NCBI GenBank assembly: GCA_900239685.1
Contig: OENT01000133.1
Span: forward strand, 62,001 to 126,000
DNA length: 64,000 nt
Direction of reading: 5' to 3'
Source of the DNA: Rotaria macrura
Lineage: Eukaryota > Rotifera > Eurotatoria > Philodinida > Philodinidae
Translations under genes and position numbers: made by a program
Shown: piece after piece, positions 51,001 to 61,671 of the stretch
How the letters are laid out: every line of letters begins with the position of its first letter
How positions within the stretch are numbered: position 1 is the stretch's first letter
Notes under the pieces: model-generated
Database searches by the model: none
Told to the model about the DNA's origin: nothing
What the model saw: the letters and a program-made list of their open reading frames with translations, nothing else

Positions 51001-53501
51001 TAAGTAGCTGACAATACGATCAATTGCTCAGCTTTATCACGAATAATATCTACAGGAAGAATAGGCATAGAAGAAAATTTTTACTTCTATCAGCTCATTG
51101 AAGGCTAAATTTTATCGGATCTCGCTAGAATGAAATGCAGAAAAAAAAGATTTTCAAGGCATTTCGTCTTCGAAACAATGTTTCTGATACAGAATTTTAT
51201 TTGGAATGTACAGAAAAAATAATGAAATAAATAATTGATTGATTGCTTGACTACATTCTTATCATAAAACAATGTCTTAACGTCGAGAACAAATTTAGCT
51301 ATTTATTTTTAACTGCACATTTACCATATGAATAATCCCCCAAGGAAAAATGATTTATTGTAAAACCATTTATTACTACGTGTCTAATGCAGACTACAGA
51401 CAATCTGAGTATGTTATTGTCTAGTCCAAAGATTCAAAACAATACATCGAAAAACATAAAACAAAACAGGCTGTATTCTTTTTTTTGTAAGAAAATGACA
51501 ATAACTTCGCTTCTTATCAAGCGCCTTCAACAGTAACTTACTTGTCTATAATTCTGTTATGTTCTACATGTCTCAAGGTACTCGTTTGTACATGTTTGAT
51601 ATATACATATTACATATCAAGGTCGTTCAGTTTTTATAAATGATCGCTAGTGGGTCACATTATATGATTCTGTCGTTTGTTATAATTACTTTTTTTCTTC
51701 AAAAAATAGCTTGTAATCAGTACTATGTCCCTCTAGGGCTCAAAAATGTTTATAGGAGGGTTAAATAAACTAACAATAATCGATACGAATTCTTTTTCAT
51801 GACAATCGTTATAGGTTAAACGACGTATTTAGTCTTGACTCTCAAGGATATTTAAGACTTTCCATCATCACATATGGTTTCATGCAAAATCAAGGTTACA
51901 CATTTTCGCAGATATTTCATAAAAACTTACTTGTCAACATTACGAATAAGTAAATCATGATTTGATTCAATTTTATGTTTTTTACTATTTTCAATTTTAA
52001 TTGATTTATGTGAACGACCATTTGATATAAACCACCATTGAATTTTCGTTCTATCTTTTGTTTGACATGGAAACACAATTTCAACACCGATAGGTACTGT
52101 TTGATTATTGGGCACATAGATAATAGTAGGTGGCGATTCAATACGTTCGACACGTAACTTGATTAACCCTTGACTTGATTGTTTTCGATTTTGATAATAG
52201 CATTCGAGTAAAAGATCATTATCGAATTCTTCAATTCGATGAATTTTTAAACGATATTGATTCTTATCAACAAATTCAAACCGATGATTATTTTCAAATG
52301 ATATATCAGTCCGATTCATGATAAGCCAAGATATTTTCTCATCAGATTTCAATGGAAGTTGGCAATCAATTAATGATGAACGTCCAGCATAAACGTGTGA
52401 AGTTGTTTGACTAAAAATGTTTTCTTCATTATGAATTATTGAACGTTCATGTACAGCAAGAAGTATTTCTTCGGAAAAGATGTGTCGTTTTCGTCCATTG
52501 TTATAAATCACAACACATATGTATAATCCGCTATGATTGTATTGTACAGATGATACATCAACATGATTATTTTGTCCAATGATTTTACCATTTTTATGTC
52601 CATAATGCCATTCAATTTGATATTGATCATCATTATTTATATGTTCAATTTGACATTGAAAACTAATGGATTTATCACGTTCAATATCAATGCGTGGTGT
52701 TGATGGATATATTGTAATTTTAGGTCGATGAAATTCAGTAAGAAATGCTATTGATGATTGACGTACTAAACCGTTGAATGCATTACAACGATATGAACCG
52801 AAATCTGTTGTTTGCACTGATGGTAATATAAGATCATAAAGATCAAGTGGAAGCGATAGATTTTTGCCATTCTTTGTCCAATAAACGATTGGGTTCGGTG
52901 ACCCATAGGGTGGTTCACAACGGAAACGGACACGTTCACCAATCGAGGCTGTTGTTGATGTTGGAGAAATAGGAAATTCTTTATCCAATTCTAAGAGAAA
53001 TATAAATGTAGAAGATTTACAGATCTATCTATAAAGAGATTTAATTTCTTCTCTTTTTTGTTTTTCTTTCTTTCGTTTCGTTTCTTACTTATGAATTCTA
53101 CTTTCGCTACTCGACTTTGCGTTCGTCCATATGAATTTTCCGCAATACAATAATAAGCGCCAGCATCTTGTGGCATTGTATTAATGACATGTAAAGCCAT
53201 AAATTCAGTTATAATTCGTGCATTTGGATCCATTGTCACTAATCGCCCATCTTTATACCAATTCACACGAAGATCATCTAATGACGACGCTTCAGCACGA
53301 CAATGTAATGCCATTGGTTTATCTAATTCAGCTAAAATATCCTGTGGTTGTTCAATGATTACTGGTGAATGATGAATTGCACCTTCACTTCGTTCTAAAT
53401 TTTAAAATTTTTATTAATTGACTTCATGTTTTGAGTATGATAAAGATTACTTACGAAGTAAAAAAATTAAACTAAGGATAATTTCTATGAGTACAATCAT
53501 T
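48081..53501 (-). CDS. robo: Roundabout (Robo) axon-guidance receptor, 9 exons, 1208 aa
   Basis: Type I membrane receptor of the Robo family, whose known ligand is Slit. Exons: 53501-53456, 53394-53089, 52990-51931, 50634-49616, 49543-49462, 49401-48918, 48852-48530, 48457-48378, 48307-48081 (3627 nt, phases consistent). Residues 1-15 are a hydrophobic signal peptide. Five Ig domains (about 20-505) follow; Ig2 has the Robo-like FRCEPPYGSPNP...W.K.G pattern. Then come three FN3 domains (about 512-808), a juxtamembrane REAISQPW, and a TM helix (about 839-864). The cytoplasmic tail has NPYATT at 974-979, matching the Robo CC1 tyrosine motif, plus poly-Ser and His/Ser-rich low-complexity parts. 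The 5 Ig + 3 FN3 order is diagnostic. It is shorter than vertebrate Robo1 (about 1650 aa), with the loss mostly in the tail. Intron 3 is 1296 nt. Confidence 0.9.
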
Positions 53502-55973
53502 GCTAAATTTTCTATTAACTATCGTTTGTTCTTATATTCATTCATATACATGTACGTATATATATATGTATATTTATATCAATTCTTTATAAATGTAATC
53601 AATCGATCTGAAATAGAAATAAACAGAAAAATAAATTAAAGAAACATACACAAAGATTATTTCCGTTATAAATATAAGTCAGACAATATGGAATGAATGA
53701 TTGAGGCGGATGTTAAGCATATATTTCATCTAATAAAATTTATTCTTGCTTCTTATTCGTCTTCTTTTTTTTTATATAATTGAAATCCCTTATGATTTCA
53801 AGTTGAATTATAAATATTATAATACCATAAAATTGATTATGACATCATCATTATTATTCACGCGAAGCAAAACATGACTGACCGATGTCCGCATTTAGAT
53901 GTGAAAGAGAAGAAGAAGTAGGAACGGGTAAAAGGAAAAAGGAAAAAGCCAATCTTAATCGTTAATACACAGAAAGTCTGATGCCTCTAATATACATATA
54001 TATGTATGCATTACTCGACAAGAAAGAGACAAACCGAATGCCGAACAAACATCTGGCTATTTTGCCATTGCTTATTTTACATCTTTCGACAACAACGATG
54101 ACAATAAAAAAGACTAATGTGTATCGGCTACGCTATGATGATATTTATATCACACCATCATCTCATCTAACTTGACGACTTTGTTAACAAAACACAAGAA
54201 ACTAGATTATACAATTATATGACAAATAAATACGATAGAGACGACAGACAATTGTCTGTATTTAGTATTATCATTGCAGTCATGGACATATGTCCAGCGT
54301 CATCATTTATCTATATCACTTACTATTACTATTTACTATATCATGTTGTTCATAATCAGTACGTGATAAATGTAAATAACAATTATCGTCTATTTGAACA
54401 GATCGTCTATAGTAGAAGTTTTCTTCGCAATCTGTCATGTGCTTGTTCAAATACAAAGAAAACTACAGCTATAATTTTTAAAGTACTGCTGAAAGCATTA
54501 TAGCGGAAAACTTTTCATTATGACAAAATAATTGTATATACTTCATCTCACTTTTTGTCGTCCAACACATACAGTGTTTGTGACGATGACGACCTAATTA
54601 GTAGCGGCGAATGCACACAAGCACACACACTGACACATATGCATGTATATATATATATGTATACATACGGTACAGTACATGTATATTGATTGAAGAGAAT
54701 AGAGTAAAGTATGCCCGTAGTCGTTGTCCATCTTTTTTAGGGGTCGGTTTGAACTTTCGAATAGATTAACAGCAAGCAAAAAAAAGCAAAATGTGTATAT
54801 GATATAGATAGACAGAATGAAGATCAAACAATAACAAGAATATGTATATGAGAAAAACGAGAGTAAGATTATCTTGTAACATTCACTCTTCGTATGTATG
54901 AGAAATGATCATGTTAATGAGGTTATACTGTATTTGACCACTAGTGCCAGAACCAGATGTTCTCATTCTGAATTCAATCATTCGAATAGGCGTGTATAGA
55001 ATGAAGAAAGGAAATAATTAGACAGAAGAAGGTGGTTGTGTGTATACAATTCACAAACAAATCATTAGTCTACTCGTCATACTACCTTATGCAAAATATA
55101 TATAAAAAACGAAAAGAAATGACAAACAGGCGGCGACCGACCAGTGTCCAACAACTGATGATATGATTTATGGGTAATCATATGGCGTCGACAGCAACAG
55201 TAACCGACGCACAACTGTGCCTGCATGTGACGAGAAAAACAATTAGACAACAGTCGAACAAGACAGTAATAGGAAAGAAGGATTAATACAAAAAGAAAAC
55301 GAGCGACAGAAACTCAACGAGTGTATAGGCTAAGCTGTTCTTGCCATTTTCACCAGACAACACATTGACTATTATGATTTCGAATACAGTTGTGAATAGA
55401 AGAAGAAAAGAAAAATGACAAGCGGGAATTGTCTCGAACAAGAGATAAGACTTTAAAATTGATGAAATCGTTTTTTTAATCTAGAAAAATACGATTAACT
55501 CGAATTAACACTTACTAAAGTCTTTTCTGTTGCTTCTTATCGAAAAGAAAAACTGATTAAGCATATTTTAAAAAATGATAGCTCATCTAAATAAAAGATT
55601 TAAAATCAATATTTGATGAAACCCTTACGATTCTTCTTTGCCTAGATAGAAATCTATCCGATGTATCATTCGAGAGAAAAGAAAACTTAGAGAGTAAACT
55701 CATTTTTTACTATCTTTTCCGGTTCTTTTTGTATCCATTACTTTAGCAAATACTCGATCTTGAATTGTATATACATAACGTTATCTTTTCCATTCAAACC
55801 GAAGGTCAAACGAAGAAGTTTTTAAGAATGCGACAGTATGTCTTTGCAATTTTACTTATCGATACACATCTATTCCTTATTGCGTATACAATGCAAACAT
55901 AACTATTTCGATCATTGAACATTTGTCACGCACATAAACACACATAAATTTATACATACATCCATACATATAT

Positions 55974-56021
55974 ATATATATATACGTACATATATATATA
56001 TATATGTACGTATATATATAT
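55974..56021. repeat. AT-rich perfect palindrome
   Basis: A 48-bp palindrome centred at about 55997.5: alternating TA, then TACGTACA, TA repeats, TGTACGTA and TA again. It could form a cruciform or hairpin. Confidence 0.8.
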
Positions 56022-56946
56022 GTAATATGTAACGCTAGTCACAAAAGAACTCTAATCACGGTGCAATGAAACAGAAAATAAAATTTCTATCATATACTTA
56101 AGTAACTCTATAATAATGATGATGATGATGTCACCAAATGAAAATTATTTTTTACCATTTTCCTTCCCCGGATATATTTATATTGATATAAATAAATGAC
56201 ATTCCTAATCACTACAGTTGTGGAATGTGTGTGAGAATATGCATTTATGTCGCATAACGATCAATCCTTGTCAATGCTAATGACAGCTATGCATGCTTGC
56301 CGATATCCTTGATGACTTTCTATCCCTCACATATGAAACAATGTTTACACCTGACGGTATCATTAATGTGAAGGTTAGTAATGACTTCAAGCTAGATTAA
56401 CCGATAGGAACTAAATTTTCTTTTCATTGATTTATCTCAATAAGTCATGAAAAGAAAATTTTATGACAATCATCATTTGTTATTTCATCTTCAAATGATT
56501 TGCTATATAAATGATCAAATTGGTTTTACAGCTGTTAAGATGTCTGTATGTGTTCATAAAACAAATAAACAAAAAAAAGTCGAAAGAGAGAAAAGAGACA
56601 AGCGATGCCAATTAAACTTGGTGTGAATAGAAAAAATAAAAGGCTAATCACATACATTTAGAAGCCCGTTAGCAATATATAACACNGTGTTGTTATCGTA
56701 TGCATATGCGTCAAAGAATAAGAAAAATGATTTCCGTTTAGACATAAAACAAATAACAAATCACTTTTCCTATCAATACGGAAATGAAGCTTAAAAAAGA
56801 AAGAATGGAAGAAAAGATCATACCTAATTATCATCGAGAACAAAACGATCGATATAAAAACTTTAGAAAATCTTCACCGTTTTCAAAATAGAGGGAACAA
56901 TGACACGTGTGCACATATGCTATCAATGTTAATCGTATCGTGTGTG

Positions 56947-56948
<2 letters not shown>

Positions 56949-56992
<44 letters not shown>
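56949..56992. repeat. (TG)n microsatellite
   Basis: About 22 uninterrupted TG units, preceded by TGTGTGCA. Confidence 0.95.
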
Positions 56993-56997
<5 letters not shown>

Positions 56998-57804
56998 ACT
57001 TGTATGTGTAAAATGGGTGCGCGTCGATGTGAAGAGACAGAGGGAGACGAGAGAGAGAGAGTAATACTCAACGTATATATGTTTGGCACCGAAACGTTCA
57101 CTCGGCCGCTCGTCGGCAAGCTCTGAACGATAAGAAAAAGAAAACGGATGCTCGCGTCAAGCAAAAGGAGGATTTTTTTATTCACATACAAAAACGAGAC
57201 AGAGAAAGTGGAACAGAGAGAGAGAGAAAAAGGAAAAGATCGGAAAGAAAGATGCAAGAGAAACGAGAATAAGACCACATTGCGTAACAGAGAACTACTA
57301 CCGTGTTCTGTCAAAGTGATTAATCATCATCGTTTCCTGGCGTATTCTACACATACAAAAGAAGCCAAATGAGAGAAGTTAGAACTGGAATGAGAAAAGT
57401 GTGTAAGGCGTGTCAGATATCGACAGTTTACATTTTTTTCTCCCTTTGAATAGCCTTGATTCATCCCAATTAATTGATATATTCCTTTAATAAGAGAATC
57501 AATATGTGCTTCTAAATAGTTACCAGAAACAACACAAAGCGGAAGTATGGTTTACGCTTGCGTATCTTCAACCTTGACTAGGTGTCATTTTGGACCGGAA
57601 TCATTCGGCAGACAAGCAAACGGATGCATTGTCATTCCCATGATAATTATGTCTCATTTAAGAACAAGGAAAAATAACCCGGAAGTATATATTTATATGT
57701 ATGTGTAGTCATCGGGGCACAAACTTAAATGTCTAAAACTCAATAGTTCGTATTTTATAACTTTTGCTTGATGTAGACGTATATGCCAGTGCACGCGTGC
57801 ATAC

Positions 57805-57829
57805 GATGATGATGATGATGATGATGATG
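57805..57829. repeat. (GAT)n microsatellite
   Basis: Eight tandem GAT units after CATAC. Confidence 0.9.
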
Positions 57830-59371
57830 TTATACAATGTATTTTACAACCGAAAGAAAGGCCTCCAAGGATCCATTAGACAATGTTTGATGTCTCGAAA
57901 AATCCAATTTGTATCGACAATATGAGGACGACTATGCTACTTTGTCATTGACTTGCTCTAAGTACGTGATTTGTTCGATGTAGTAAAGAAAAAAAAAGAT
58001 AAAACCAGCGGATGGAATAGAAAAAGTTGAAGGAGCCTAATGTGCGTGACAAGTTCGACGTTGCTGTTATTCTTTTTTGACTGACAATGATGACAAGGCG
58101 CTAGACTAATTAGCCAATATATGAGAATGAACGAAAAATAAAAAGGTCGGCGACCAGTATTTCCTGCTTGACTGTCATGACTGTAGGTCAGGATCGACCT
58201 TTCCTTTCTTCGTGTTTAAGCAAATTAAAATCAATCATTTCATTGACGACGTATATATTATACTAGACATTTCGATTAATGTGATTTAAGTTGGAGATTA
58301 CTATGATACAATCTATTTCTCTATTGGCTATTATCTTTCGAGTAGAAAATAGCTTCCATAAAGTTCCATGTCAATTCAAAGACAGTGTACACCATTATAT
58401 GATCCTATGACAATCATTATTCTAGAAAAAATTTCACTCGGTTAATATTTCTATTGACAAACATTATACAATGATCTCTAGCTTTTTTATTGTAATGACA
58501 ATGTAATAAATATAAAGACAATTATATGATGTGATAAAATAGCTTGATATAAAATGATAGAACTTAATTTTGGCTTACCGCATCATTCGGACGTTTTGAA
58601 AAAATCCTTGAAGAGTTAAAATGAATAAAAGACGATGATGCATGCAAAGTATATTCTATACGTACGTATTATGTTGTGCCTTTCGTTTGTATTTTGACAC
58701 TTTCAAGTTAATTTTGCTTACGGGCAACTATAACAACAATGTACGGACATTGTTGATAGTGACTGCGACAGTGACAACAAGAAGGATGATGATGATGACT
58801 TTGATTGCAATTTTAATGCATGTGTGAAAGACCTCCATATGGCCTCATCATCAGACATACACACACACACACATAAAAATAAAAACGAAGACAGAATGAC
58901 GATGTGCGACAAATAGACTTAAAGCATTAATAGGACAGAAAGAAAATTCAATTGACGCCTGCTTTTCAATGACTGACCGATGGTCGATAGACAGAATGTC
59001 ATGTTGTGTTTCTTTTTTTTTCTGACGGATGGATTTTTTTAATACATCGAACGAACGATGGTATCGTCCGTTGTCCAACTTTTTTTTGTGTCTCATGTTC
59101 AATCAATGTCTCATTCCATTCGATGGAAAAAAAAGTAGTTAATGGTATACGAAGAAACCATTGATGGCGTCCTATCATTGTCAAGGCAGAAGAGTAAATC
59201 TATTATGTATACAACTGTAGCTTGTAATGAAGAAAAATGTCAGCTATCATCAACTAAGCATTTATAGAAGAGATTTGTTTAAAAGAAAGTATACCTAGCA
59301 TAACGACAATCATAATAGTATATCGACATATATTCACGATTCATATAATAGAAAAAGCGATCAATTTGAAG

Positions 59372-60257
59372 ATGTATGGACAGAAAATAATTTTTATCTT
59401 TAGTTTATTAATTATTTCAATAGCTGCACAAGATAACAAGAGAAAAGCTTGTATCCGTAATTTAACTGTTAATGGAACACATTTAATATCCCTTTATCGA
59501 AAGCAATTACTTGTTTTGGGTATTGTTAATTTTAACAAGCCATCATCTCGAATTCAAGTTAATAGGTAATAATAATCAAGTATTTGTTTGAAAATAGAAA
59601 AAGAAATTTCAGTAATAATAAATTGTCTTTTATGGTTTGTTGTTTCTTGAACAACTTATATCGAATATATTTTTTGAGTCGTATTCAAGCTGTATCAAGC
59701 AATAAATGAAGTGCATATTACGTCATACTTTACAATCACTTGATGCGATGTAAATCTTTACACCGATTACGAACACTTAAACTTATGTTTTATCAAAAAT
59801 ATTCTGAGGATATCTTTCTTGTTCTTATTTCTTCTCTTTCATATATAGGTACAACGATTTGTATCGTGAACTTGAAAACAATGGCATACGTGATTCAGTT
59901 GTTCGTCTTATTCTTATTAATGTGCAAGATGCTGCATTGAATCTACCTGGAAATTACGTTGATAAAATTCGTCTCTATCAAGATAATTCAAAAGATCGTT
60001 TGGTTAAAAAGTTACGCAATCATGGACAAACAATAGATAATTTTGTATTTGGAAGGTGTGAAATTTTTCTATCGTGTTTTTTTAATTATAAAATCTAAAT
60101 CTCTTTGTATTGGGGAATGTTTAGATGTGGTTATCTCGTATATACTCAACAACGTCCACATTCAAATCTTACTGAGGGAAAAAATTATCAAGCACTTCTT
60201 CGAAATATTAAAATATCAGTAAGAAATAAACGACGTTGTCAACGATTATGCAGTTAA
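59372..60257 (+). CDS. Selenoprotein-P N-domain-like secreted protein without Sec, 3 exons, 177 aa
   Basis: Exons 59372-59565, 59849-60055, 60125-60257 (534 nt, phases consistent). The start is the ATG giving MYGQKIIFIFSLLIISIAAQ, a signal peptide. The rest aligns with the thioredoxin-like N-terminal domain of selenoprotein P: C27 near the start, then LLVLGIVNF for the first strand, a YNDLYRELENNGI helix, VVRLILINVQD, and FGRCGYLVYTQQRPHSNLT, which matches the SelP segment DRCGRLVY...LPFSFLT. At the site where SelP has Sec-x-x-Cys, this protein has K56-P57-S58-S59, so the redox pair is gone. The His-rich and Sec-rich C-terminal parts of SelP are absent; the protein ends RCQRLCS. No in-frame TGA needs decoding. 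Probably a non-catalytic secreted paralogue. Confidence 0.8.
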
Positions 60258-61096
60258 ACAGAAGCAAAAACGATAAAGACAAACATTTTCATCGAATCTG
60301 TTACATGTTTGTGTTTCATTATGAACTTAGAATTCAAAATTTGGAGTGTTGTTTTTCTTTTTAGTATATATCACTTTCATCTGTTGTTCGCTGAAAGATA
60401 TAGTTATTATTATATGCATAAAATAAAAATTTAAGTTGATCACATTTCGATAAAAGAAGAAAACTAGAAAAATCTGCTGATAAAATATTATGTAGTAAAT
60501 TGAAGATAATTTTTCTTATGAATGAATTCGAAATACGTTTATGAATACTGACAAATTCAAGACCATTGATCAGGTTTCTTTTTTACGTTTGTTGTGTGTA
60601 AATTTGTCATTTAAATGTTGAATAATCAAGAAGTATCATGGGAGCGATATTTTTTCAGTAGAAAAATAATTGGGATTATTTATAGTTCCATGTCATTGAT
60701 TGATATAATAGATAGAACACTCGTAGTTCTTCTATTCAATGAAAAATTTTATCAAAACTCAAATCATAACAATTCATCTGTGAAAGAATAATTACTTCTT
60801 TCATTCTTTTTTTTCTGTAGAAGTAATTGAAACGTGAATGAACATGATGTTGATGAAGTAATCTATTTCCTTTGTATTACATAACTACAACCTATTATGT
60901 TACATATGTGAGAGTATCACCTTGAAAGACTTTTTTTTGTTACTATACATTTGAGCCCAAAGTGATCTAATTTTTCTTTTTTCGTTAGAATGCAGACAGA
61001 AGGTAGAATCAACAAATATCTTATTAGTAATTTTGGCATGTGTGTTCACTCTATTCTAGTTGATGTGTACATATGTTTATTATGTAGAAGACAATT

Positions 61097-61140
<44 letters not shown>

Positions 61141-61671
61141 ATGTATATATATACTCACGCGTGCTATCATTAAGAAAAAAATCTTGTATGAGGTCAACGC
61201 ACACAACACGGACAAAAAAGAAGCAAAAAGAGAAATAGATCAAGAAAATTTTCTTCCATTGGAAAACGAAGAAATCAATGCACATTGAGTTACACAATAA
61301 GCAAAAAGTCAAAGAAAAAGAATAGCCAATCATGCCATCTTTTCTTCGTATGAGAAACAATAGAAAACAAATTCTTTGAGCTTATCTATGAGGTGATTAG
61401 TTTTGACTAGAAATCGATCTAAACCACTAGTCTGTTGGAGTTTTTTCCATTCGAGATTAATACAAGTATGCACACGCACAAACACACACATCGACACACA
61501 CAAAAGCAACAATATACAACAACAAGAGCTGAGCTATGCACGTAGAAGAAGAAAAAAGATAGATGAGAGGGTATTATATACGAAAAGAATTTTTCTACAA
61601 AAAAAAACCAAAACTGAGAGAACACCACGACAAAACACATGTATAATTCGAAGTATAAGTGATTGTTTGAT
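60258..61671. other. Spacer between convergent genes
   Basis: 1.4 kb holding the 3' flanks of two convergent genes and a long (TA)n tract at 61101-61134. Open frames here are low-complexity. Nothing else recognised. Confidence 0.5.
61101..61153. repeat. (TA)n/(TG) microsatellite
   Basis: Seventeen AT units, then GTGTGTATG and more TA units. Confidence 0.9.

Larger units (their letters stand above)
53502..59371. other. Microsatellite-rich spacer between robo and SelP-like gene
   Basis: 5.9 kb between two divergently transcribed genes with no supported coding exon. It holds many simple repeats: an AT-palindrome (55974-56021), (TG)n (56949-56992), GA-rich DNA near 57045-57250, and (GAT)n (57805-57829). 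One N lies at 56686. Non-coding 5' exons or enhancers of robo are plausible but not shown. The open frame over the CA/TG repeat only encodes His-Thr repeats. Confidence 0.55.

Noticed and set aside
56883-57314. 143-codon frame on the minus strand
   Set aside because: Its core is His-Thr repeats translated from the CA/TG microsatellite, with the rest low-complexity; no splice or conservation support.
59566-59848. Search for a hidden Sec (TGA) exon in intron 1 of the SelP-like gene
   Set aside because: The flanking exons join in phase and cover the whole strand-helix segment; no piece of the intron adds a plausible UxxC motif.
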